64,000 nt of DNA from positions 62,001 through 126,000 of the forward strand of contig JAYZWL010000067.1 of the NCBI GenBank assembly GCA_036154955.1, written 5' to 3'. Under the pieces are notes generated by a model. The model was not told the DNA's origin and ran no database searches. It saw only the letters and a program-made list of their open reading frames with translations. The position numbers were made by a program, and so were the translations under genes. Shown piece after piece: positions 36,875 through 45,134 of this stretch (position 1 is the first letter of the stretch; the number at the start of each line of letters is the position of its first letter). The stretch comes from Albimonas sp036154955 (GTDB taxonomy: Bacteria > Pseudomonadota > Alphaproteobacteria > Rhodobacterales > Rhodobacteraceae).

Positions 36875-38376
36875 CCGCCCTGCTGTCGATCCGCGGCGTC
36901 ACCAAGCGCTTTCCCGGCGTGGTGGCCAACGCCGACGTGTCCTTCGACGTCCAACCCGGTGAGATCCATGCTCTGCTGGGCGAGAACGGCGCGGGAAAAT
37001 CCACGCTGGTCAAGATGATCTACGGCGTTCAGCGCCCGGACGAGGGGACCATGGCGTGGAACGGCGCCCCCTTCGCCCCCGGCTCTCCCGGCGAGGCGAG
37101 GCAGGCCGGCGTGGGCCTGGTCTTCCAGCATTTCTCGTTGTTCGAGGCGCTGACCGTGGCGGAGAACGTGGCCCTCGGCCTGCCCCCGGACCAGGCCGGG
37201 CGGGACCTGCCGGAGCGCATCCGCAAGGTGTCGGCCGAATACGGCCTGCCGCTCGACCCCGCCCGCCAGGTCGGCCAGCTCTCGGTCGGGGAGCGACAGC
37301 GGGTCGAGATCGTGCGCTGCCTGCTGCAATCCCCGCGCCTGCTGATCATGGACGAGCCGACCTCCGTGCTCACCCCACAGGAGGTGGAGACCCTGTTTCT
37401 CACGCTCCGCAAGCTGCGGGAGGAGGGGGTGGCGATCCTCTACATCTCCCACAAGCTGGAGGAGATCCGGGCGCTGTGCACCGCCGCGACGGTGCTGCGC
37501 GGCGGCCGCGTGGTCGGCGCCTGCGACCCGCGGCAGGAGACGGCGCGGGGGCTGGCGGAGATGATGATCGGCCGCGAACTCGCCCCGCCCGGCGCCCCCT
37601 CGGGCACGGGCGGCGCGGCGCGTCTGACGCTGACCGGGCTGACCGCCATCTCCCATGCGCAGTTCGGCGTGTCCCTGCGCGACATCTCGGTGGAGCTGCG
37701 GGCGGGCGAGGTCCTGGGCGTCGCCGGGGTGGCGGGCAACGGCCAGGATGAGCTGGTGGCGGTTCTGGCCGGTGAGACGACCGTCTCGCCCGCCATGATC
37801 CAGCTTGACGGCAAACATATCGGGGGCCTCGGCCCGACCCAGCGCCGCCGCCTCGGCCTCAACGTCGCGCCCGAGGAACGGCTCGGCCACGCCGCGGCGC
37901 CGGAGATGAGCCTGACCGACAACACCTTCCTGTCGGCCCGCACCCGGATGCGGCTCGCCTTCCGCGGCTTCCTCCGGCTCGGCGCCGCCAAGGCCTATGC
38001 GGCGAAGGTGGTGCAGGATTTCGACGTGCGCACGCCCGGGATCCATGCCGCGGCCGGGTCGCTGTCCGGCGGCAACCTGCAGAAATACGTGATCGGGCGC
38101 GAGATCCTGCAAAGCCCCGGCGTGCTGGTGGTCTCGCAGCCCACCTGGGGCGTAGACGCGGGCGCGGCGCAGGCCATCCGCCAGGCGCTGCGCGACCTCG
38201 CCGCCGCGGGGGCCGCGGTGATGGTGGTCAGCCAGGACCTCGACGAATTGATGGAGATCTCCAACCGCTTCGCCGTCATCGCGGGGGGACGGCTGTCCGC
38301 CCCGCGTCCGGCGGGCGAGACCTCGGTGGAGGAGATCGGGCTGCTGATGGGGGGCAAGGCCGATGCTGCGGCTTGA
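36871..38376 (+). CDS. nucleoside/purine ABC transporter ATP-binding protein (NupO-like)
   Basis: A 501-aa double-ABC ATPase of the BMP-dependent importer type. First half: Walker A GENGAGKSTLVKMIYG, signature LSVGERQRVEIVR, Walker B LLIMDEPTSVL. Second half: degenerate Walker A GVAGVAGNGQDELV, signature LSGGNLQKYVIGREI and a Walker B in which Gln replaces the catalytic Glu (VVSQPTWGVD), as usual in this class. Substrate is inferred as nucleosides or purine bases from the xdh, guaD and BMP neighbours. Start overlaps xdhC as ATGA. Confidence 0.92.
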   Translation: MTALLSIRGVTKRFPGVVANADVSFDVQPGEIHALLGENGAGKSTLVKMIYGVQRPDEGTMAWNGAPFAPGSPGEARQAGVGLVFQHFSLFEALTVAENVALGLPPDQAGRDLPERIRKVSAEYGLPLDPARQVGQLSVGERQRVEIVRCLLQSPRLLIMDEPTSVLTPQEVETLFLTLRKLREEGVAILYISHKLEEIRALCTAATVLRGGRVVGACDPRQETARGLAEMMIGRELAPPGAPSGTGGAARLTLTGLTAISHAQFGVSLRDISVELRAGEVLGVAGVAGNGQDELVAVLAGETTVSPAMIQLDGKHIGGLGPTQRRRLGLNVAPEERLGHAAAPEMSLTDNTFLSARTRMRLAFRGFLRLGAAKAYAAKVVQDFDVRTPGIHAAAGSLSGGNLQKYVIGREILQSPGVLVVSQPTWGVDAGAAQAIRQALRDLAAAGAAVMVVSQDLDELMEISNRFAVIAGGRLSAPRPAGETSVEEIGLLMGGKADAAA

Positions 38377-39454
38377 AAAGCGCAAGGAGCGCAGCCGGGT
38401 GATGACCTGGGCGGGGCCGCTGCTGGCGGTGGCGCTGACCATGGTCTTCGGCATGATCCTGTTCGCCGCGCTGGGCAAGGACCCGGTCCGCACCATCGCC
38501 ATCATCTTCTGGGATCCGCTGACCAACGATTTCTCCCGCTCCGAGCTGCTGGTGAAGGGCACGCCGCTCTGCCTGATCGCGGTGGGGCTGGCGCTGGGCT
38601 TCCGGGCCGGGGTCTGGAACATCGGGGCGGAGGGGCAGTTCATCGTCGGCGCCATCGCCGGCGGCGCGGCGGGGCTCGCGGTCTATGACACCGCCGGCGT
38701 CTGGGTGCTGCCGATGATGTGCCTCGCCGGCGCCGCGGCCGGCGCGGCCTGGGCGCTGATCCCGGCCATCCTGCGCATCCGCTTCAACGCCAATGAGATC
38801 CTCGTCTCGCTGATGCTGGTCTATGTGGCCGGCCTCTGGCTCTCGGCCCTCGTCACCGGGCCGCTGCGCGACCCCGACGGCTTCAACTTCCCCGAATCCC
38901 GCATCTTCCACGACAGCGCCACCCTGCCGATCCTGCTGGAGGGCACCCGCGCCCATGTCGGCGCGCTGGCGGCGCTGGCGGCGGTCGTCATCGGCTGGCT
39001 GGCGCTGGAGCGGCACGAATACGGCTTCTCGCTCAAGCTTTTCGGCCAGGCCCCGCGCGCCGCGCGCTTCGCCGGCTATCGCGAGGCGCGGGTGGTGCTG
39101 CTGTCCATGGGCGTCTCGGGCGGGCTCGCGGGCCTCGCCGGCACGTTCGAGGCGGCGGGGCCGGTCGGCCAGCTCGTTCCCGCCCTGCCCGTCGGCTACG
39201 GCTTCACCGCCATCATCGTGGCCTTCCTCGGCCGCCTGCATCCCGGCGGCATCCTGCTCGCCTCCGCGCTGATGGCGCTGACCTATATCGGGGGCGAGGG
39301 CGCGCAGCTTGAAATGCGGCTGCCCGCCGCCGCCATCTCGGTCTTCCAGGGGATGCTGCTGTTCTTCCTGCTGGGAATGGACGTCTTCTCCCGCTACCGC
39401 CTCGCGCCGTCCAAGGCGCTGGCCGCCCGCCGGGCCCAGGGGGGGGCCGCCTGA
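38363..39454 (+). CDS. nucleoside/purine ABC transporter permease 1 (NupP-like)
   Basis: A 363-aa permease with about ten helices and the BPD_transp_2 signature GFRAGVWNIGAEGQFIVG near residue 83. It pairs with the next permease. It overlaps the ATPase gene by 14 bases, with AAGG before the ATG, and the next permease by one base. Its position fits only the import of purines or nucleosides here; the family also includes other BMP-linked importers. Confidence 0.9.
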   Translation: MLRLEKRKERSRVMTWAGPLLAVALTMVFGMILFAALGKDPVRTIAIIFWDPLTNDFSRSELLVKGTPLCLIAVGLALGFRAGVWNIGAEGQFIVGAIAGGAAGLAVYDTAGVWVLPMMCLAGAAAGAAWALIPAILRIRFNANEILVSLMLVYVAGLWLSALVTGPLRDPDGFNFPESRIFHDSATLPILLEGTRAHVGALAALAAVVIGWLALERHEYGFSLKLFGQAPRAARFAGYREARVVLLSMGVSGGLAGLAGTFEAAGPVGQLVPALPVGYGFTAIIVAFLGRLHPGGILLASALMALTYIGGEGAQLEMRLPAAAISVFQGMLLFFLLGMDVFSRYRLAPSKALAARRAQGGAA

Positions 39455-40386
39455 TGGACATGTCCGCGCTCAATCCCGTCGCCATCATGGTGGCGCTGAT
39501 CGTCGCCGCCACGCCGCTGGTCTTCGCCGCCATCGGAGAGCTGGTGGTGGAGAAGGCCGGGGTCCTCAACCTCGGCGTCGAGGGCATGATGATCGTCGGC
39601 GCCATCGCCGGCTTCGCCATCACGCAGGAGAGCGGGTCGACCACGGTCGGCATCCTCGCGGCGCTCGTCGCCGGCGCCGCGCTGGCGGGCCTCTTCGCCT
39701 TCATGACCCAGGTGCTGATGTCCAATCAGGTGGCGACCGGGCTGGCGCTGACGCTGTTCGGCCTCGGCCTCGCGGCGATGATCGGGCAGCCCTATGCCGG
39801 CATCCCCTCCCCGCCCTTTCCCGAGCTGTCGATCCCCGGCCTCTCCGACCTGCCGGTGCTCGGCCCGCTTCTCTTCGCGCATGACTGGCTGGTCTACGCC
39901 TCGCTGGTCCTGACCGGGGGGGTATGGTGGCTGCTCAACCGCTCCCGCGCCGGCCTCGTGCTGCGCGCGGTGGGCGAGAACCACGACGCGGCCCATGCCA
40001 TCGGCTACCGGGTGGTGGCGATCCGCACCGCGGCCATCCTGTTCGGCGGGGCCTGCGCAGGCGTGGGCGGGGCCTATCTGAGCCTCGTCGCCGCGCCGCT
40101 CTGGGTCGAGGGCATGACGGCCGGGCGCGGCTGGATCGCGCTGGCCATCGTGGTCTTCGCGTCCTGGAAGCCGTGGCGGGCGTTCCTGGGGGCCTACATC
40201 TTCGGCGGCGTCTCCATCGCGCAGCTGAACCTGCAGGCGCTGGGCGTGGCGATCGAGAGCCAGTATCTCTCGATGACCCCCTATATCGTGACCATCGTGG
40301 TGCTGGTCATCATCTCCGCCGACAAGGCCCGGGCCCGGATGAACGCGCCCGCCTGCCTCGGCCGCCCCTTCTTCGCGGCGGGCTGA
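39454..40386 (+). CDS. nucleoside/purine ABC transporter permease 2 (NupQ-like)
   Basis: A 310-aa permease with eight to ten helices and the signature VVEKAGVLNLGVEGMMIVGA near residue 30; FGGACAGVGGAYLSLV later is also typical. Starts with TGATG against the previous gene. The pair of dissimilar permeases, a double ATPase and a BMP protein together make a complete importer. The last gene of the overlapping chain; 169 bases separate it from the binding protein. Confidence 0.9.
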   Translation: MDMSALNPVAIMVALIVAATPLVFAAIGELVVEKAGVLNLGVEGMMIVGAIAGFAITQESGSTTVGILAALVAGAALAGLFAFMTQVLMSNQVATGLALTLFGLGLAAMIGQPYAGIPSPPFPELSIPGLSDLPVLGPLLFAHDWLVYASLVLTGGVWWLLNRSRAGLVLRAVGENHDAAHAIGYRVVAIRTAAILFGGACAGVGGAYLSLVAAPLWVEGMTAGRGWIALAIVVFASWKPWRAFLGAYIFGGVSIAQLNLQALGVAIESQYLSMTPYIVTIVVLVIISADKARARMNAPACLGRPFFAAG

Positions 40387-40555
40387 TCCCGGCCCCCGCG
40401 TCGCCCGCCAAACCTTTGCCGCATCGCAGCGTTTCCCCCCGTGACGGGCGCGGCAGGCGCGGCTATCGTTCATCCCGACCCGTCGGCGAAGGCCGGCGAA
40501 GCCCAGACCGCCGGCGCAGACCGGACAGACCACCCCGACAGGAGATCCCAGACCG

Positions 40556-41626
40556 ATGAAACGCCTCTCCCTTCTCGCCGCCGCCGCGGCCTTCGCGCTG
40601 GGCGCCGGCGCCGCCCAGGCCGCCGACCCGCTGAAGGTCGGCTTCATCTATGTCGGCCCGGTCGGCGACTTCGGCTGGTCCTACGAGCATGACCAGGCCC
40701 GTCAGGCCGTCGAGGCCGAATACGGCGACAAGGTCGAGACCTCCTATCTCGAATCCGTGCCCGAGGGGCCTGACGCCGAGCGCGCCCTGCGCCAGATGGC
40801 CCAGTCCGGCCATCAGCTGATCTTCACCACCTCCTTCGGCTACATGAACCCGACGCTGAAGGTGGCCAAGCAGTTCCCGAACGTGAAGTTCGAGCACGCC
40901 ACCGGCTACAAGCGCGACGCCAACGTCTCCACCTATTCCTCGCGCTTTTATGAGGGCCGGCACGTCATCGGCCTGATCGCCGGGCGCATGACCAAGACCA
41001 ACACCATCGGCTATATCGGTTCGTTCCCGATCCCCGAGGTGGTGCGCGGCATCAACTCCGCCTACCTGGCCGCCAAGTCGGTGAACCCGGACGTGAAGTT
41101 CAAGATCGTCTGGGTGAACACCTGGTTCGACCCGGGCAAGGAGGCCGACGCCGCCAACGCCCTGATCGAGCAGGGCGCCGACGTGATCATGCAGCACACC
41201 GACAGCCCCGCCGCCATGACCATCGCCGAGGAGAAGGGGATCTACGCCTTCGGCCAGGCCTCGGACATGAAGCAGTTCGGCCCGAACGCGCGCCTGTCGT
41301 CGATCATCGACCACTGGGCCCCCTACTATGTGGAGCGCGTCGGCGCGATGCTCGACGGGACCTGGGAGTCGACCGACACCTGGGGCGGCATCGCCTCGGG
41401 CATGGTCGGCATCGGCGAATTCTCCGACAAGATCCCCGCCGATGTGGCGGCCGAGGCCATGGCCGCCAAGGAGGCCATCGCCGCCGGCACGCTGCATCCC
41501 TTCACCGGCCCGATCAACAAGCAGGACGGCTCGGTCTGGCTTGCGGCGGGCGAGACCGCGGATGACGGCACCCTGCTGGGCATGAACTTCTACGTCGAGG
41601 GGATCGAGGGCGAACTGCCCAAGTGA
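40556..41626 (+). CDS. BMP-family nucleoside/purine-binding lipoprotein-like periplasmic protein
   Basis: Substrate-binding subunit of the preceding importer. The 356-aa precursor has a Sec signal peptide (cleavage after AQA, residue 22); there is no lipobox cysteine, so it is likely soluble in the periplasm. Family features are GPVGDFGWSYEHDQ and the conserved SFGYMNPTLKVAKQFPNV. AGGAGATC lies upstream. The 169-base gap before it has a possible promoter, so the binding protein could be made in excess, as is common. A strong terminator follows. Confidence 0.93.
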   Translation: MKRLSLLAAAAAFALGAGAAQAADPLKVGFIYVGPVGDFGWSYEHDQARQAVEAEYGDKVETSYLESVPEGPDAERALRQMAQSGHQLIFTTSFGYMNPTLKVAKQFPNVKFEHATGYKRDANVSTYSSRFYEGRHVIGLIAGRMTKTNTIGYIGSFPIPEVVRGINSAYLAAKSVNPDVKFKIVWVNTWFDPGKEADAANALIEQGADVIMQHTDSPAAMTIAEEKGIYAFGQASDMKQFGPNARLSSIIDHWAPYYVERVGAMLDGTWESTDTWGGIASGMVGIGEFSDKIPADVAAEAMAAKEAIAAGTLHPFTGPINKQDGSVWLAAGETADDGTLLGMNFYVEGIEGELPK

Positions 41627-41651
41627 GCCTGCGCCCTTTGCGGCGGATCAG

Positions 41652-41682
41652 GGGGCCCGGCGGCGACGCCGGGCCCCTTTTT
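41652..41682 (+). terminator. intrinsic terminator after the BMP gene
   Basis: A perfect 10-bp GC stem (GGGGCCCGGC and GCCGGGCCCC) with a 6-base loop followed by five T, 25 bases after the stop. Confidence 0.9.
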
Positions 41683-41733
41683 CGTCGGGGGAGCCGATCG
41701 TTGGTCGGGAATAACGATTTCCCGTCAACCGCC

Positions 41734-41776
41734 TGTGCCGACCGTCACATCCCGGGCCGGAGCGCGAGATTATATG
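41734..41776 (+). promoter_or_regulatory. possible CRP-type box and -10 element ahead of first 31-aa ORF
   Basis: TGTGC-CGACCG-TCACA at 41734-41749 differs by one base from the TGTGA-N6-TCACA CRP consensus. TTATAT at 41770-41775 is a plausible -10 box. If transcription starts near 41782, the box is centred near -40.5, the place a class II activator would bind. No good -35 element is seen, which is expected for activator-dependent promoters. Confidence 0.4.
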
Positions 41777-41825
41777 CGCGCAAACGATGCCGACGCCGCC
41801 GGCATCCGGCCTGGGAGCACCTCCG

Positions 41826-41921
41826 ATGCGCGCCTTTCTCGCGCCCCCCGCCCTGTTCGCCCTGATCGCCGTCGCGGCGATCTGCCTTGTCGCGCCCATG
41901 CGGCTCGCGGGCTTGAACTGA
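41826..41921 (+). CDS. 31-aa single-helix membrane peptide, copy 1
   Basis: Not a known family. The peptide opens MRAFLAPPALFALIAVAAIC and is mostly one hydrophobic helix with a charged N-terminus, then PMRLAGLN. GGGAGC lies 11 bases before the ATG. A second ORF of exactly the same length begins 178 bases further on, and its first 16 residues align with this one almost position by position. A possible CRP-type promoter precedes it. Given length and unknown function, expression should be taken as plausible, not shown. Confidence 0.5.
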   Translation: MRAFLAPPALFALIAVAAICLVAPMRLAGLN

Positions 41922-41987
41922 GATGCCGGCGAAACGACGCCCCCGGGACGCGGGCCTGGAGGACGGAAACGAAACGATCCGTCGCCG

Positions 41988-42014
41988 TTGACGTCACGCC
42001 CCCGCCCTTACAAT
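41988..42014 (+). promoter_or_regulatory. sigma70-like promoter ahead of second 31-aa ORF
   Basis: TTGACG (41988-41993) and TACAAT (42009-42014) match the consensus well but are only 15 bases apart, shorter than the usual 17. They lie 86 bases before the second peptide ORF. Confidence 0.4.
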
Positions 42015-42099
42015 CGGCGGGCCGTCCGCCCATATGCGCAATCCCGACGCTTCGGCGCCGCAACAACAACCACAATCCCCGACCGAAAGGAGGGCCGCC

Positions 42100-42195
42100 A
42101 TGAAAGCGCTCTTCGCCCCCGCCGCCGTGTTCGCGACCATCGCCGTCGTGGCGCTGATGGCCGCGACCCGCGTGCCGCTTCCCGTCCCCTACTGA
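42100..42195 (+). CDS. 31-aa single-helix membrane peptide, copy 2
   Basis: The peptide opens MKALFAPAAVFATIAVVALM and closes RVPLPVPY: Lys, then a single hydrophobic helix, then a Pro-rich tail. A textbook ribosome site, AAAGGAGG, lies six bases before the ATG, the best evidence that it is translated. Pattern M[RK]A[FL][LF]AP[PA]A[LV]FA[LT]IAV is shared with copy 1. It has its own possible promoter. It sits between the purine-importer genes and guaD but no link to purines is visible. Confidence 0.6.
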   Translation: MKALFAPAAVFATIAVVALMAATRVPLPVPY

Positions 42196-42247
42196 CGCCC
42201 CGCCCGCCCTCCGCGCCTGCGCGCGGGGGGCGCGGCCCTGCGCGCGT

Positions 42248-42276
42248 TTGACATGCGCGCGCCGAAACGGTCCCAT
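42248..42276 (+). promoter_or_regulatory. possible guaD promoter
   Basis: A perfect TTGACA (42248-42253) is followed 17 bases later by TCCCAT (42271-42276), three of six matches to TATAAT. This lies 38 bases ahead of the guaD start. Confidence 0.35.
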
Positions 42277-42314
42277 GCTCCGGTCACGCCACCGCCGGCC
42301 CGGAGCCTCCCCCC

Positions 42315-43604
42315 ATGTCCCGACTGATCCTGGGCCAGACCCTGGCCTTCGACGCCGATCCGTTCGCCGCCCCGCCCGAGGAGGCCGCCCGCCACTCGTC
42401 CCGAGGCGCGGTTCTGATCGACGGCGGCCGCATCGTCGCGACCGGGGAGGCGGATGCGCTCCGCGCCGCTCACCCGCAGGCGCAGGTGGAGGACATGGGC
42501 GACGCCCTGCTGGTCCCCGGCTTCGTCGACTGCCACGCCCATTACCCGCAGACCGCGATCATCGCCTCCTGGGGGCGCCGTCTGATCGACTGGCTGAACA
42601 ACTACACCTTCCCCGAGGAACTGCGTTTCGGCGACCCGGACTACGCCCGCGCGCAGGCGGAGCTTTACCTCGATCTCTGCCTCGCCAACGGCATCACCTC
42701 GGCCTGCGTGTTCTCCACCATCCACCCCGAGAGCGTCGACGCGATCTGCGAGGCCGCGCTGGCCCGCAACATGCGCCTGACCACCGGCAAGGTGATGATG
42801 GACCGCAACGCCATCGACGGGCTGAAGGACACCGCCCAGACCGGATACGACCAGTCCAAGGCGCTGCTGGAGGCCTGGCACGGCAAGGGACGGCTCGGCT
42901 ACGCGGTCACGCCCCGCTTCGCGCCGACCTCCAGCCCCGAACAGCTTGAGGCCGCCGGCGCGCTCTGGGCCGAGCATCCCGACTGCCTGATGCAGACCCA
43001 CCTGTCGGAGCAGCCGGAGGAGATCGCCTGGGTCCGCCGCCTGTTCCCGGACGACAAAGACTATTTCGCGGTCTACGAGCGCTTCGGCCTCGCCGGTCCC
43101 GGCGCCCTGATGGGCCATGCCATCCACTTGTCCAAGCGTGAGCGCGCCGCGATCCTGGAGACCGGGTCGGGCGTCGCCCATTGCCCGACCTCGAACACCT
43201 TCATCGGCTCCGGCCTCTGCGACGTGGCGGGGCTGCGCGGCCAGGGGATCCCGCTGGGGCTGGCGACGGATGTGGGCGGCGGGTCCAGCTTCTCCATGCT
43301 CGCCACCATGCGCGCGGCCTATGAGGTCGGGCAGCTTCGCGGCCTGCCCCTGCACCCCGCGCAGCTTCTGTGGCTGGCGACCGAGGGCTCGGCGGCCGCG
43401 ATGCGGATGTCCGACAAGGTCGGGCGGCTGGCGCCGGGGCTGGAGGCGGACGTGGTCGCGCTCGACATGGCGGCGACCCCGGTGCTGGCGCAGCGCACCG
43501 CCCGCGCGAAGGACATCTTCGAGGCGCTCTTCGCCACGATCATGCTCGGCGACGACCGGGCGGTGAAAGCCGTCTGGGTCGCGGGCGAGAAACGCCGGGG
43601 CTGA
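42315..43604 (+). CDS. guaD: guanine deaminase
   Basis: Zinc amidohydrolase that converts guanine to xanthine, the substrate of XdhAB encoded upstream. The 429 aa carry HAHYPQ (first metal His pair, near 75), MQTHLSEQPEEI (third His), MGHAIHLS (fourth), and the metal Asp in LATDVGGGSSFSML, a GuaD-specific stretch. GGAGCC precedes the ATG. It begins 119 bases after the second small peptide, with its own candidate promoter, and is followed by hyi after 20 bases. Confidence 0.95.
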   Translation: MSRLILGQTLAFDADPFAAPPEEAARHSSRGAVLIDGGRIVATGEADALRAAHPQAQVEDMGDALLVPGFVDCHAHYPQTAIIASWGRRLIDWLNNYTFPEELRFGDPDYARAQAELYLDLCLANGITSACVFSTIHPESVDAICEAALARNMRLTTGKVMMDRNAIDGLKDTAQTGYDQSKALLEAWHGKGRLGYAVTPRFAPTSSPEQLEAAGALWAEHPDCLMQTHLSEQPEEIAWVRRLFPDDKDYFAVYERFGLAGPGALMGHAIHLSKRERAAILETGSGVAHCPTSNTFIGSGLCDVAGLRGQGIPLGLATDVGGGSSFSMLATMRAAYEVGQLRGLPLHPAQLLWLATEGSAAAMRMSDKVGRLAPGLEADVVALDMAATPVLAQRTARAKDIFEALFATIMLGDDRAVKAVWVAGEKRRG

Positions 43605-43624
43605 TCCCCGCGGAAGGAACCACC

Positions 43625-44419
43625 ATGAAAATCGCCGCCCATCTGGGCTATCTCTGGGCCGACCGCCCGGTGGCCGAGGCCATCCCGCTCGCCGCCGCCG
43701 CGGGCTTCGCCGGGTTCGAGCTTCACGCCCCCTACGACCAGGACCAGGCCGAGATCCGGGCCGCCCTGATCGACGCCGGCCGGCCGATGCTGGGGGTCAA
43801 CACCCGCCGCAGCCTCGACCCCGAGGACCGGGAGACGGTGGGCCTCACCGCCCTGCCCGGCCGCGAGCACGAGGCGCAGGACGCGATCCTGGAGGCCATC
43901 GACTGGGCCCGCGCGCTGGGGGCCGCGCATATCCACGTGCTGGCCGGCAAGACCTCGGGCCCGGAGGCGGCGGCGACCTTCGACGCCAATCTGCTCTGGG
44001 CCTGCGGACAGGCGGCCAAGGCCAGCGTCGGGCTGGTTCTGGAGCCGCTGAACACCCTCGACAATCCCGGCTACTTCCTGTCGACCACCACCCACGCGGC
44101 GGAGATCATCCGCAGGCTGGGACGTCCGGAGCTTGGCCTGATGTTCGACACCTATCATGTGCAGGTGATGGAGGGCGACGTGATCCGCCGCTTCGGCCGG
44201 CTGCTGCCGCTGATCCGGCACGTTCAGTTCGCCTCCACCCCCGGCCGCCTGCGCCCGGACCTCGGCGACCTCGCCCATGAACGGGTGCTGCCGGCGATGC
44301 GGGCGGCAGGCTATGAGGGCTTCTTCGGCGCCGAATACCGCACCGGCCCCGTCACCGGGCCCGACACCGAGAAGACGCTCGGCTGGTTCGACGCCTGGCG
44401 GACGGCGGGGATCGGCTGA
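43625..44419 (+). CDS. hyi: hydroxypyruvate isomerase-like TIM-barrel protein
   Basis: A 264-aa xylose-isomerase-type TIM barrel of the Hyi/OtnI group, which interconverts hydroxypyruvate and tartronate semialdehyde or related 2-oxo acids. Metal and acid/base residues are in EPLNTLDNPGYFL (Glu near 140), MFDTYHVQVMEGD, HVQFAS and GAEYR. GGAAGGAA supports the start at 43625. Directly after guaD, it may act on tartronate semialdehyde formed from glyoxylate at the end of ureide breakdown; gcl and glxR are not seen here, so the metabolic role is an inference. Confidence 0.8.
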   Translation: MKIAAHLGYLWADRPVAEAIPLAAAAGFAGFELHAPYDQDQAEIRAALIDAGRPMLGVNTRRSLDPEDRETVGLTALPGREHEAQDAILEAIDWARALGAAHIHVLAGKTSGPEAAATFDANLLWACGQAAKASVGLVLEPLNTLDNPGYFLSTTTHAAEIIRRLGRPELGLMFDTYHVQVMEGDVIRRFGRLLPLIRHVQFASTPGRLRPDLGDLAHERVLPAMRAAGYEGFFGAEYRTGPVTGPDTEKTLGWFDAWRTAGIG

Positions 44420-44424
44420 GACAG

Positions 44425-45030
44425 TCAGGGCGCCGAAAGCCGCCCCGTCCGCGCCCAGTCCAGCGCGTCGTCCAACCGGTCCTCGCCCCAGAACAGCTCC
44501 TCGCCCACCCGGAAGGTCGGGGCCCCGAACACGCCCAGTTCGCGCGCCCGGTCGGTGTTGGCGAGGAAGGCGGCCGCGATCTCCGGCGCGTCGGCGCGGG
44601 CGAGGGTCTCCACCGGATCCCGCCCGATCTCCCGCAGGCTTTCCGACAGGTTCGGCTCCGCCCCGGCCACCTGCCCCTCCTGCATCCAGCGCCGATAGGT
44701 GGCGCGGAGGTAATCGAAACACCACCCTTCCCGCGCCGCCAGCACCGCCACATGGTTGGCCCGGTCGTAGTCGACCAGCGGATAAGGCGCGGGGAACCGG
44801 GGCGAGAGCCCCAGCCGCGGCGCCCGCCGCTCGATATCCCGCCAGATATAGGCGAGTTTCACCGGCGCGTTCTTGGGCAACGTGCCGAGCTCGGACATGA
44901 CGATGCGGGTGGAATAGGGCTTCCAGTCGAAGACGACCTCTCCCGCCGCCTCCAGCATCTCGGCCCGGCGGATCGCCAGCCAGGTGTAGGCGCTGCCCAC
45001 AGCGAACCACGTCTCCAGCCGGATCGGCAT
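44425..45030 (-). CDS. DsbA-fold 2-hydroxychromene-2-carboxylate isomerase-like protein
   Basis: A 201-aa kappa-GST/DsbA-fold protein. In the aromatic-degradation enzymes of this group it isomerises 2-hydroxychromene-2-carboxylate with glutathione. Seen: N-terminal FAVGSAYTWLA with the probable glutathione-activating serine, and a C-terminal FGAPTFRVGEELFWGEDRLD. There are no CXXC redox cysteines. No aromatic-catabolism genes surround it, so the true substrate is uncertain. GGAGGGGGAC supports the start. Its end is five bases from the hyi stop, convergent. Confidence 0.82.
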   Translation of the reverse strand: MPIRLETWFAVGSAYTWLAIRRAEMLEAAGEVVFDWKPYSTRIVMSELGTLPKNAPVKLAYIWRDIERRAPRLGLSPRFPAPYPLVDYDRANHVAVLAAREGWCFDYLRATYRRWMQEGQVAGAEPNLSESLREIGRDPVETLARADAPEIAAAFLANTDRARELGVFGAPTFRVGEELFWGEDRLDDALDWARTGRLSAP

Positions 45031-45083
45031 GGCGTCCCCCTCCGTTGCCCAAGGGGAAGCCTAACCCGACAGGACGGAAACGC

Positions 45084-45113
45084 AAAACGCCGGGCGGTTC
45101 CCCGCCCGGCGTT
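45084..45113 (-). terminator. intrinsic terminator after rnj
   Basis: On the minus strand a 12-bp stem (AACGCCGGGCGG type) with a GGAA loop ends in TTTTGCG, 22 bases after the RNase J stop. It closes the nuo-birA-coaX-rnj block. Confidence 0.8.
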
Positions 45114-45134
45114 CCGGCGTCGCATGGCGGGCGC

